Shown here in pieces: positions 33,966 to 46,828 of a stretch of 64,000 nucleotides of DNA (positions are counted from its first letter, which is position 1; each line of letters opens with the position of its first letter). A program made the position numbers and the translations under genes. Below the pieces are notes generated by a model. It was given only the letters and a program-made list of their open reading frames with translations. It was not told where the DNA came from and searched no databases. Origin of the DNA: Membranipora membranacea (lineage: Eukaryota; Bryozoa; Gymnolaemata; Cheilostomatida; Membraniporidae); assembly GCA_914767715.1 (NCBI GenBank), contig OU612066.1, positions 25,022,283-25,086,282 of the forward strand. Reading direction: 5' to 3'.

Positions 33966-36900
33966 GTAATTGCACTGCGCCCAGGTATTCCAGTCATATC
34001 TTCGAATCATCTACTTAAAAAATTCAGTTGTAAAACATCTGGGCCCAAGACAGGAAATAAAGGCTATCTAAATTATAAAGGTGATTTATAGTAAGAGACC
34101 TTTTTATGTTGGTAATGGAAGTGGATTGTCTGGTAGGCCTATTACTAAATAGATAGATCGGGCAACGAAAATGTTCAGTATACCACCATATAATATGTAT
34201 GCAAGATTGATGTGGTGGATTAATGATTGTCACAAAAGATCTATCCACCGGCAAATCGATGGGATTATAATCAATATAGCTAATCTGTTAGCCATTTCAC
34301 ACTTGTTTATGATTGATAGATGATTAACATCGTTGATGCCGGAGGTGGGGTGCAAACAGCCGTAATCATTACATATTATATCTTTACTTGACTCTCTCTA
34401 GCAGTAATCTATAGTTGTAAGTTTATCATTCATTTATATGGCCAAGTGAACCGACCTATAATAATAATAATATAATAGAAATAGGTCAACATAATAATTA
34501 TGAGGTCTTGTTATTATGGCAACTCACTAAATCTAAATCTTGGCTTTTGATGGCCTCTCCTCCGTCGCAAGGTTTCGTTTTTGAGATATTAATTATCCAG
34601 TAATTGCTCTAAATCCAGCTAACTGCAAGTTAAGGAAGTAAATAGATACATGCCAATTAAAAACAGTTACCGATAATGAGTTGTATTTTATACCAATGTC
34701 TATTTTTAGAAATCTTGTTGGCTTCATGAGAGAGAAATATGGAAGCCCCATACACATTCATGGATACTTTTATTCCGTATAATATAATCCTATATAAAGT
34801 CTGAATGTCTTGTTAGCAATCCAAACCCCTAACTATTAATATGGAATATTTGCTGATTGATGACAAGTCTTGTTTTGTCTAATTTGGAGAGAGGGTAGTG
34901 GTATAAGTTTGTTCTCTGACAGGTGGTCGACACCCATAGTTCCCAAAGACACCTTGACAATTTTGATTATTACTGATAGAACACATTCACGATGCTAGAA
35001 GTATAAGTATGACTTTGATCAGTATGGTTATCGGTGCTGTTGTAGTTATGGGAGTTGTCTGAGTTTGAGCTATGAGTGATTTGAGAGAATTGCTTGGTGA
35101 ATTTGTGCAGTGTTGTGGTTTGTGTGAAGTGAGTAGCTAGGGTAAATCCCTCGAGGCAAGAAAGGGAATCAAACCAGACACCTCTCACTTCACAGCTATG
35201 AAAGTAACCATTTGCGTTCTCAAAGCTTCCAAGCTGATGCAAACACCAAACATTTTATCACCTTCTTTTAACAGATGAGTTATTGACCACATGGTTAGTT
35301 TCATTCTGCCCTATTGTCTAATTCAAGGCTTTGACATATTTCCAAACCAATTCGGGGCAGTTTGAAGGCCTTCTAGCATGACAGTCTTTGAAAATTTGGA
35401 GTCCCTCTCTATGATGTGACATTTTCTCAACTCCTTCATACCAGATCTTTTCAAAATATTTGGCACAGACCTTCGACATAGATGCAATGATAAAAAAGTA
35501 ATGGGTTGATAATGATTCAATAATAAAATTTCTTACATACTTTTCTTTCATACATTTGTGAATATTCTGTCTCAAATATTCGTTTTGATTGGCAATGTTT
35601 CAATGCCACTTGTCAATTATTAAATAACCAAACCAATTATGAGGAAACTGTGACAATAATAATGGAAATAAACTGACGTGAAGTATTTGGGCTCCACCTT
35701 GTCATAATGGTTTGAGGTTGACCTTTGATGTAAACTTTGTTCCTCTCAGACATCCTCTTTAACCATTTTGCACTAAAGAAAATAGCAGCACTATCATCAC
35801 TTACTAAAAACTAAGTAAACTGAAAGTCTTCCCTTCAAAGCTTGATGTGCATAAAACAAACAGAAAATCTCTGATAATCTAGATATTGATCATGTTTTCT
35901 TTGGGTTTCTTTAGGGATAAACATGGGAAGATTACAGTACTTTGCACAAAAGTATAGGCCGACAGCGTCTGTATATCTGTGTTCCCAAATTTATAATGGA
36001 TCTTCATTAGGTTAGAAAGTTTTACATGGTAATTCTTTAATTAGCCGACCAGAATTTTTCTGCTTCCGAATTCCGAATACATTTTGAGTTCCTGGTGTGG
36101 GGGTAACAATTGTCTCAAAAAACTAAATAGTTTAGTTCAACTGAGCATTTCAGTATGTAAGTACCAAATCCTCATTTTTCAATGGTTTTAAATGTCTTTA
36201 AACTCATAATCTCCATTGTTAGTCATTTTAACCCAACATTGTAAGCATTCAATTTTGTCAATACCATGATATCGGATACAAGTAAACAATGCAATCAAGA
36301 TAACATAATATAATCCTTCCTTCTCTTGCCACCTGAACCTGTTTATTTTCATTTGACATGACAATTTTGACATTAACCCTAACCTATGATAAGCTATTAA
36401 TAGGGGATTAACCTTTATCCATATTATGCTCAAACATTCCTTCCTCAAAATCTCCACGTTTGGCTTCCTGTTTTTACATTGTAAACTGTAAACCAGGAAA
36501 TTTAAAGTTGTCGTGTGACTTTACCCTATGAGTCTATCCGCACTGGCTGACTGACCACACAGACATCTGACATACTGAACATGGTCAATATGACACATTT
36601 TTACTACCACTCGAATGTCAATAAATAAAAAAGTAACAACCAAAAAATGCACATAACTGTTTTTGCGGGTAGGACAAATTAATAATTGTTGAAAATTATT
36701 TATTCTCTCAGCTGTCTGAACAAGTGTGATGGTAAATTCATTTCTGATTATATCTATTGTCAAGGGAAGAATTAAAATGTGAATCTGTCCAGCTCCCATG
36801 ATGTAATCATAGAGGGAGGCTGTGGCTCTAACACAAGGCCGCATAGTATGGGATGAATGCCCCCCCCCCCCCCACTTCCAAATCAGAGAATAATTTCGGC

Positions 36901-39671
36901 ACTGGGAAAAAAGTCTCGATGACGTGCTTATGTTTAACCCCCTGTCCACTCCTGGAAACCGCCTTCCAAAAAATTATACCCTATTTCTGTTCTGAAACTG
37001 AAATAGTAATTCCCAAATAATAAGTTTACTTTCTGTCACCCTGAAATAGAAAGGCGATTCTTTCCTAATTTTATTCACAACAAGGGAACAGTGACATGTT
37101 TTGGTTTTGTTGCACTTCATTCCATACTATTACATTTTGACAACAATACACCATACACAACTTTTGATATTCTTGCTATCCTTATCATCATGCCAGTTGA
37201 AGAGATATTGTGTCTTGACAAATATTTCAGGAAAGGCAAGTAGGCAATTTTTAAGGGTACATATTTGACCTAACACCCTGATATCCCTCACTGTGACAGC
37301 TGGATTACATATTCATATAACTGAGTCTTATGGAAATAGTTGAAGGTTCTTAATTCCGAGGGTCTTCGCCCATCCCTCACAGGCATTAACAGTATTTCAT
37401 ATATATAATATATACCATATTTTTATTCATTACATCATCATTATTTGCCGAGAAAATTATGGGGGATGGAAGAGGCTTGATGTCTCTACCATGCACTGAG
37501 AAAGGCATGACCTCTGAAAAGAAAACAATACAAAGTTATTATTTATGGTAATGGTAATAGTTATGGTGATAGATTGATTTGGACTTCATTAGAAACGTTT
37601 TTAAATCTTCTAGCCAACATTTCTTCGATTCACCTCCCTCACCACAAGATATAATTTATCTTCTTCACGACACTCGCTTGTTAGATTTTTTGTCTTTACC
37701 TCCTTTTTTAGCTCCATTTATTAAAATGAAGAGGAAGCATAAACCACACATTATCTTTGTTAGGAGGCTTCAAATGAATTGAGCAATTTCACCGAATCAT
37801 TAGTAGAAATTAGCATTTTTGTGTCCTGTTAGCTGTTAGCATGTACCTATGTGTGATTCACCCAGCCTGGCACAGGCAAGGCTTATGTAATCATAATTTG
37901 TCTTCCTATTTTGCATGGAACAGGATTTACTGCGATGGTCGTATTCATCAGCCTTCTAGGGATTCCAATACAATATCTCAGGTAATGGTAATGGTGATTA
38001 TGTCCTGCTCCGATCTTTTCTAATACAATGCTTTAGGTTTTTTTATTGTCCCAGCATTCATCACTAGTTTGGTCCATTTGCCTGCATTCGAAGTTGCTCC
38101 CGCTCCATAAGTCACACCGCCGAGACTAGTTGGGGTGCTCACCCTCCATTAGTCACGCTGGTGTGACCAGTGGAAGGGGCTTTCTATGCCAATCTGCTTA
38201 ACAAACCATAATCAAGTTTTATCATCTATCCTGTAAAAGCAATATACATTTTGCGAAATGACCGAGGGCTGTGACCATAGCAGGCAATAACAGCTCAACA
38301 GACAGAGGTAATTTCTATTTCTGATTGTTGATTGTAAGTGTTATAAGAATTGCAACAACCAACCACAACAAAGCTGTTGTGTTCACCATCACCAGCTGCA
38401 GCAGAAAGATCAGCAGTTTCTAGTGATGTGTCTCATGCCTGGTTTATATCGGTATGTGATATGAGAAATGAGTACCAGGGAGGGCATCCAACCTCAAATG
38501 CTTAACATGTATTGATACAGAAAAAATAAGCAAGTGACATCCAAGTTTCTCACAACGGTTCACAGGGTAGCGAGACTATCAGTGAGCGCGAGGTTGATTG
38601 CTATTTTGCTGTCTCAGTGAAGGTCACCTTATGATTGAGAGCTTTGTGTCTGCTAGAAAAAAGGGCTGAATCATACCTGATACAAAAATGAGCAGATCAG
38701 TACATTAATTGGTGTCAACCAATAAAAATGTACACCTGGCCTATTTCATTTTCAGCCTCGGCAAGCATTTGGACGGGATACCATATTTATATCACTATAA
38801 TATATGTAAGTCAAGAGTAGTTTGCTTTGTCATTCAACATTCCCGCATGCCAGCTAGTGGTGTCTGGCCAGCCACCACATGGCACAGTTATTTAAAAGGA
38901 AAAAATCATAAAATAAAATACTTCTCGTAAAGTCATGATAAATAGTGTCATGAATTCCAAAACAAATTCTCAGCGAAGGGATCCTTGTAAAAATTTCCTG
39001 GGGCGTGGAGTCGGGGAAGTTTTTTTGTTTTCATACATCTTGAAAATCATGGTTTTGCAATCTAAAACTCGGCCTATTTGGTGAAATAATGGTCATCCTA
39101 ATGCAATAAAAAGAATCACACATTTTTGTCAAGTCAGAGACTTTGACATTTAATTAAAGCATACCCAGAATTCCATTCAAGATTAATATATCTATTCATT
39201 ATCAAATCCTTATTACTACTGCCAAAGTTGATTGATATTTTTTGGGTCTCCCTTTTTGCCAATGTATAATTTCCTGGTTTCAATTTCGAATTGCAAGTCA
39301 GTCTATTCTAACAATGATGAAAGCATAATTAAAAAATTAGGAGTAATTGGATATATGGAAAAGGAAGTACGTTTTTTATGTCATTGATTGTTACGATGAT
39401 GGTTAATATTAGAAGATTAGATATCTCATTATTGATAAGAAACTTTATTGATAAGAACATTATTAGAGTCATCATTGAAAGAGTGCAAGTCACCAATATA
39501 GATCTCATGTGCCAATTATTGACAGGCAATCACTTGGTTAATTAAACTGATATAATGAAATGAAAATAAAAAATGACAGGTGAAGGTACTATTTTCGCAA
39601 TGTCATATGTCAGTTGTGTCAGAACACGATCAGTTGGTGCCATTACGAGATGCAGACCTTGAAATAAACTG
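33631..39671. repeat. Tandem segmental duplication, unit 3 (~6.04 kb)
   Basis: Third copy, ending at AAATAAACTGC before unique sequence. The uninterrupted BEL target site is visible as GTAAGTACCAAATCC near 36160. A C-run at about 36860 is three bases longer than in unit 2. Confidence 0.9.
37924..38805 (+). CDS. Candidate K2P-like exons, unit 3, without a downstream partner
   Basis: Exons 37924-37981 and 38756-38805 repeat the first two of the trio. The third would lie in a fourth unit, which does not exist, and I found no substitute between 39672 and 42000. Confidence 0.35.
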
Positions 39672-42021
39672 CAACAGCATAACTTCAGACATTGGTATAT
39701 TTTGATGATTTTGGCACCACAGATGTTTTACCAGTAAAAACAATGTTTACATGCAGACTGCAAGTGGAGTTAAGATTTAATGAGCTGTCAAATCACAACC
39801 CTGATATACCCAGACGCTTTGTTCCAAACAATTAACACTGGCTACCAATTGACACTAGTTATGTTGATTCAACAGTACATCAACTTGCGCTTGAATTATC
39901 AGAAACAGGGCATTCAAGCCATGCAAGAATTATCAGGAAGGCATTCACGCCGTGTATTAACACAAGGGCAACTGGGCCACAAAATATATGCTAGTGGGCC
40001 ACATTTGGCCCACGAGCCGTTTTTTGCGCACTCCTGCAATAGTACCTAAAGTGTTCCTACCACTAATTGTTTATCACGACATGAAAACTCCTTGCGTGAA
40101 GGTATTTTGGTGACAAGAATTGATTCACGCTCTATCGACCAAATATATACTCGATGGGCTATCATATGCTGCTCAACGTGGCTTTGACCCCAGCAAATAC
40201 ATTTGCATTACCATCCTAAATTTGGTAAATATTAGTTTCCTGGTGAAAATAACATGGATTGAATGTATCGATGGTTTAGAAAACAAAAAAAGAAAGAAAT
40301 TGGTCAATATGGTAGTGACAGGTATTTGGTAGGAAATGAGTTTGATATCAAGGGATCCGTCAAAATATCATCATGGAATAAAACTTTCCTGTCTGACGTG
40401 ATATCCTTCAGGAAATGCTGTAGTATTTACACTACCAAATCTGCATATCATTGCAACACAGCATGTTGCTAAAATGGCCAATGAAAATATGCACCTGAAC
40501 AGTAAGTAGTATTAATCATATAAGGATAGAAACAAAAAAACCCGGTGATAGTTGACATTACAAAGACCAAAAATCTGAACCTTTTACTGCTCTTGTAATG
40601 AGGTACTGATTTGTCCTAAGCTTTGACTCTCTTTGTTTTCTAGGTAAATAACTGAATTTGCCAACAAACAACAGAAAATTGCTGCCGTCAGGTTATGGGC
40701 GAAATTATGTTAACGTGTATCCTAAAACAACATTTCCTATAATTCCTAGTACAGTCAGGTCAATGATGAAAGTTATATAAAGCATGGATTTGACCTTCCT
40801 AGAAATTCCAGGTTCTATTGTGGAGAATATAGCAAACATCCTCTCTTGTATATGGTAACCATATTGATATTGAGACTACACTATTTGCTGTGTATCTCTT
40901 ATCGTAAGAGTCAATTTAGAATGAGTACCTAACATGAAATAGACCTCGGGGCATCACACCATTTTACTTCTGATGGCACACAAGCTAAGTGAATTAATTC
41001 ACACTCTTTCGAGCAGAGTAATACATTCAATAGTATATTACGTGATCTGTCGACATGATGAACTGGAAGTTAAATAATCATGTTGTCTTTTACATCATAA
41101 CTGTATTGCCTAAAAGGTGCTGCAATGCTCATCAAGCAATTCTTTTGATAACTTTTATCAATGGATGATGACAAGACAGGGTCTTTTTAAGCCTCTTTTG
41201 AATTGTTTCATGTAAAAGAACAACGACCCTATTTCCCAATGCAATTCTAAGTGTTGCCCTGTTTGTCACCAACAGAATTCTAATGTGATAAGTTTTATAT
41301 TGTTCTTAGTGGATTGGTGAAATGGACACAAGAACACAAGGCACTATTTTGAAGTTGCGCTTACATGAATTAGGAAGACATAACTCCTGCAATCGAAAGA
41401 CTTTGTTCAAAATAAGTCAAACAGAACTATTGTAATTTAAAAAAATATTGTTAGATGTTAGATTTTTAAAAATTACCAACTGAACTGATGGAAATTGGGA
41501 TGAAACAATAAACAATCTCAAATTTTACAAAATAGTGAAAGTCAATTACAAGTAATAAGAACTGCAGTGATTCATATAGAAAAAAGTTATAGTTTCTTTC
41601 ACCAGCAGCAAGAATGAATATGATTTTCAATCTTTTGAGATAGAGAAGGATGGTTCCCTGGAAAAATATTTGAAACTAGAAGTTTCATATCATTGCATCA
41701 AGAAATGGGCTGCTGAGTACCTACCAGGTGCATAGTCTAAAATGTTGAATGATTTCTCGTCTATGATTCTGTTATGGCCAGTTTTAGTCACAATTCTACG
41801 AAAGATCAATATGGAGGATTGAACTCTCTCAACGTGATAGAGTCATGTATTATATCATATCTTCTCATCATGTTTATGCTGTGATAAAAAAGTAATCATG
41901 TGATATAAAAACGCTGAGGAGTTGTCCTATCTCTGTTACATGTAATTGAAAGTTCTATGCACAACCTTTTTACTGGTGCCCATTCTGATGCAATACAAAC
42001 ATCATCCAAAATTTTCTATTC
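39672..42021. other. Intergenic between the tandem array and the receptor gene
   Basis: No gene recognised. The piece at 39970-40035 (GGGCCACATTTGGCCCACGA... ending CACTCCTG) resembles one end of a hAT element, where GGCCC/GGGCC words precede a C(A)CTG-type tip. The opposite end was not found. The rest is AT-rich sequence with only short frames. Confidence 0.35.
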
Positions 42022-44980
42022 CTAGCCTTGAAATTCCTCAGAAGTGGTGGTAGTAAGGTTATATTCAGGGCTGAGACATTCACTTTCTTGTGATGAAGAG
42101 CCGATTTGTACCATCAAAATGTAGTAGGTAAGAATGAATCCAGCAATCTGAAACAAAAAACCTATTTTTCTCACCTATTGATCAGAAAATATGTAATCCG
42201 TCAGATGTTTTCAATGTGTATCCACACGGTGGGCGAAATTGTGAATTTTTGTCCGTGACTGTCGTTGTTGTTTGTCAATTGCAACTTATTGGCTACCGTA
42301 AGAGCAAAACAATAATTCTAGTCCGGCAGTAAGCTCGGCATCACTTCTGGATAAAATATGTTAGAAATTGTCCTCCGTGATGTATTTATGCCTGTGTACT
42401 GCACAAACCCAACAAGCTACCACTTCTTTTTACTTTGGAGAACTGTAAAGGCTGAAGTTCTCACCTAAGATTATTAAATGAAATTACTTACTATTGTACA
42501 ATGTCTCCTAACAATGAAAAATAAAATAATATCTCATATATGAGGGAAAATCAACAATTGAAATTATATGGAAGCGCCTTGTACAGTTTATAGGCATGAA
42601 TACATCATAGTTGAGCAGAGAGGATTATCTCTTACACTATGCATGATTTTTACCCAGAAGTGCTATGAAATTTATCAGTGTTAAATAATTGCATAACTAA
42701 CTGTAGATCTCGCTGTTTGGTTCTGCGGTAGTTAACTTGTTTATTGATAACACTTTGCTACGGTTATAAGGTTATATGTAGATAACATGATTACCGCAAG
42801 ACCAAGATCTTTGTTCACAATGACCACCTCTGCTGCTGTAAGAGATGTTGGTTCTCTGACTTGCTCCAGGAACAAGCTCAATTCATATTCCTGCAGTTAT
42901 CAAATTTAAATTAATACAGAAAATGAATCAAACTATGATGAAAACTTGTCTGTATTGCTGGTGTTGACTGATTAAATCTTGAAAAAGTCTACAAAGACCT
43001 TATGGTTCGCATTCTGTAACATCTCCCTTTTACATTCTGGTTTCACTTGGCTATATTAAAGTCCCTGATGACCAATGGGCTATGACAGTTAACTATTTTC
43101 CAAATAATTTGCTGTCATATCACTTGTCAGAAAATTGTTATTTGCAATAAACAGATCGAGGCCAAAAAAGGTACCAATAGTCTGGCATTGGCTCTTTTAT
43201 GCATGTGAACTTTTGAGTACCATGCGCTATGATTGCATATAATGTTGTCCTGGGATTGACCCTTGATGGGGGAGTTCCTTTGACCAACAGATTACTTGTT
43301 ATTGACTGTACCTCTTATGTGACTGACCACAGGGCGTGCAAGAGCTAAAACCCAGCTGGACCCAGTACTGAGTTGAGAAGGAAATACCAATACCCATTCC
43401 AGCCCTAACGTGATGGATAGTATCTTGCGGCAATATTATTTGCTCAATCAGGGATCACCAAAAATAACGAAATAATATGAAAATTAGCAAGAAAAAAGGA
43501 TCAGTGACTATTAAATGGTATGTAAATTTATAGACTCACCTCAACTTTCCGCTCTGTATGGGTGATGGTTAGTCTTAACAGGTGTCCCTTAGCCTCTACA
43601 GTCTAAAAACAATGTGATTATATATTTCAACTTTTTAATCAAAACTATTTACTGGTGATAGTAAGAATTCACTTTAGGAAAACCTAAATAGGTTTCCTAT
43701 TTCAACTCTGCGGATAGGCTTGTAACAACATTTTTTACCAGGAATCTTACTGTTTTTTTTGTCTTACTATCAAACATTTTGTTGTTGTCATGTGGAAGGA
43801 GTTCTTAGCCTTGCACCTATAATGTGTCTGTACTTTTGTTATTAAAATAAGACCTCAATCTTCGAATCCCAAATGAGAGAAGATATCACCAAGCTAGACA
43901 ATATCCTACCTCTGATTGGCTTCCATTTACCAGCCAATCAGGAGTTACCTTAACTACACTTACCTGATCCTGGATCAGCTGACATGATATATAAATCATG
44001 AGCTCCAAGAAGACAAACATTGCACACCAGAACATCATAATCCCTTTCATCCCCGAATCCTCTGTTAATCCCATAGAAACTAGGTACAAAATAAGCAATG
44101 TTCCGATGCTGTATGCTAGCACCATACCACCTAACAAGCATCGGAATACTCTGTTCATGTTCACAACCAGCTGGCGTAGTTCTAAGTGTATGAGGCGGTA
44201 GGTTAATAAATCTTGTTGAAAGGAGTTTGGGTCGTTTTTAACAATATGTTCCAAGTGTTTGTTGTATCTCCTGAAGAGTAAAAATAGCACCAGGAGGTGA
44301 AAGCTGAAATAAGTGATTTTGAGGGAGACATGACTGGAATAAATCACGATATAGAACTGGCCTAGCTGTCTTAACCTAACCTGATGTGGATCTAGAGCAG
44401 TGTAGTTCTCATCCTTGATTTCCGGAGCAAATAAAAGATCCAAGTTCCATATATGGTGTATGTAGTCGTAGATAAATAAAGCAACCATTATGCAAGAGAA
44501 CGTGACACCTGTAGCTGTTAGCAGGACAACAAAGATCCTCAGGAGACGATGTGGTATATCTATATGCATTTTGCTGAAGCACTTCTGAACAACAGCCAAC
44601 TGTCTGTAGTAGTCTTTAAATGTATCAAACATATTTCCAGTAACTGAAAAGCAGAGGGCGTCAAAAGGAGTTAGAAATGATACTCCAAGACACAATACTT
44701 TATAGATGAATAATGCAGGATCTTGGCCATCTTCCTGTTTCAAGCTGTTGAACAGTGCATTGACAGGCGGAATAAATAGAAGTATAACCATCGGTAGTTG
44801 TGCTATGGCCAGGAGTAGTTTTGCTGACTTTGGAAGATGTGGAACGCAGCTGGCGGGAAGAGAGCCAACAGCTGTCATGAGATAACGTATGATGAGGTCA
44901 AACCTCTCTACAGAGGGTTCTTCATCTGTAGTCGCAATATTATCAACCGGTATTGTAACTGTTGTCTGATGCACTGCCAT
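42022..44980 (-). CDS. Gustatory-receptor-like seven-helix protein
   Basis: Four minus-strand exons: 44980-43964, 43602-43540, 42890-42795 and 42147-42022 (stop TAG), all phase 0 with GT-AG borders, giving 433 aa. Helices at about 53-72, 92-116, 147-171, 208-236, 281-303, 314-336 and 393-405. The last two exons read EYELSLFLEQVREPTSLTAA, then VVIVNKDLGLA and IAGFILTYYILMVQ. That is the C-terminal pattern of the insect Gr/Or superfamily (FL.Q......LTA....VN..L followed by the TY....Q motif in helix 7), and short phase-0 introns near the C-terminus are also typical of it. The long reading frame of exon 1 runs past the donor, which hides the real end. Family knowledge: reversed-topology ligand-gated cation channel subunits in insects; non-insect relatives are poorly understood. 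Start chosen at MAVHQTTV, with A at -3. Confidence 0.85.
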
Positions 44981-46828
44981 CGTTGCGATAGGTTTAAACT
45001 TTGCTCCCCGTTTCTTGGAGGCGTTGCGTTCTCAGATATAGATTAACCTTAAAAAGTCGAAAATCAGAGCTAATGCCGCACTTATTATACTGAGAGACTA
45101 GGAGTGAGAGGAAATTTGAAGAGTTTTGCAGGAATTGATAGGCGATTATGTGAGGAGAGTCGATATAAAACGTGCGTATGTAGAGGCAAGATCAATATAA
45201 GATAAGATATGATAGCAGTTGGTGATGGTGATGAGCAATAGTAGTTAGCTAATGATCTAATGGATTTTTAATTCCTAATATGCATCACGTCGCGTTGGAA
45301 TGCCCAAGAGATTGTAAATTGAGTAACAAAACACTCTAGTTGATTTTATACGTTCGAAGGCAACTCGTTTGAGTTTAGCTATATTAAAGAAAAATATACA
45401 TTCTTATAGTCCTCGAAATAAGCTAATAAATTAATCACAAGCCACAACCTAACAAAATAAATTCCAAGTGCAAAAATAAAATCTTGAGCGATGAATCATT
45501 TTGGAAGTTATTGTCCCTTCCTCCAGCAACAGACAATTTCAAAAAATAAAACTCCTTTTGATGTCTTCACCCTTTAATCAAATTGACTCTGATACTTGTA
45601 TGCAAGTTATGCGAGTTACTCTCAGTTAAATGTTAATTCATGATGTTAATATCCTATAAGCATGGCAATAATGAAAAAAACACTTACATATTCACCTTTA
45701 AATCATCAATTTGTCTTTTGTATTATTGGGTATGTCATTAGCAGAACTACAACCACCACCATCAGTTTTCATCGGCCAAAAACACAATACAAAATATTGA
45801 CTACAGAATACTTCAAGAGAGCAAACAAAGCTATCCTGAATACCGTCAACCAAAATGTGAAGTGCATTAATGCACACCGGTATCCTCTACACATGTGTGG
45901 CTCATAGACAAACAATGATATTATGAAAGATTTTGTGTCAAAACTGAGAGCATCAAATCTATAATCTATGGTGACGAGCAAGCTAACTCTACAGGAGAAT
46001 ACATCAAGACCGAGGCAAAGCAAAGCAAGCTTTTAACTGCATGTCTACTTGTATGTAAAAACCGCAACAAAAAGGGATGTTGAGAGCTCAGCTACAACAT
46101 CAAAGACATGATGATCTAGTTAAGCTATGCTAAAAGGTAAATCTTCAAAGGTATGTTATGGTTTGTCAGTTCTGTCACTAGCCGCAAGCGGCCAGTCTGC
46201 ACATTGACAGGGGGCAGAATTGAGTGTATGTGATCACATCAAATTTTTTAATGATGCCGTAGTTTATATCTCCAACATGCAATATAGAATCCTGAAATTT
46301 GCGACTGTAAAGAATTTTAAATAATTATTTTATTTTCAACTGAACTCCACCAATTTACAAAGGAAAACATAAACCATAATAGGCGGCATGAATGCTCTGA
46401 TATGAAAGACAAACAAAATAGGATGATACTATTTACATGTAACAATGATAAAATAATAATGTTAAGTTGAGGTGGTTTAAACAGTTGTCATCTACCTTTG
46501 CACAACAAGCAACTCAGCCGCCACAATCTAGCAATTCTTGACCTGCAGGAATAAAATGGTCAAATTGTTGTCAGGCAATAATGAATGTAATTGACTTTAA
46601 GTACTTGAGTCACTCAATAGTTTTTTTTGTAAAATATGCTATCTTGTTTTTGTGTCACACTAAAATTTTTTAAATTTTATCCCTTCATCAATTTGAAACT
46701 ACTTCATTAAAAACCCCATGGTTTCTGTAAGAAACGCAATAAATTCTTATCTTATCTAGCTGTACTAACGATTTTCAAAGGGAACTCGTTATGCAATGAA
46801 CATAAAACTAATCGAAATCTGTTTTCTC
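44981..46828. other. Intergenic between two minus-strand genes
   Basis: Holds the promoter side of the receptor gene and the 3' side of the modular-exon gene. A minus-strand AATAAA (plus TTTATT at 46329-46334) lies about 500 bp after the modular gene's stop. I see no other gene. Confidence 0.45.

Noticed and set aside
43886-43963. C-terminal extension of the receptor frame (VSVVKVTPDWLVNG...)
   Set aside because: It begins at a consensus donor GTAAGTG, and downstream exons supply a family-typical C-terminus instead.
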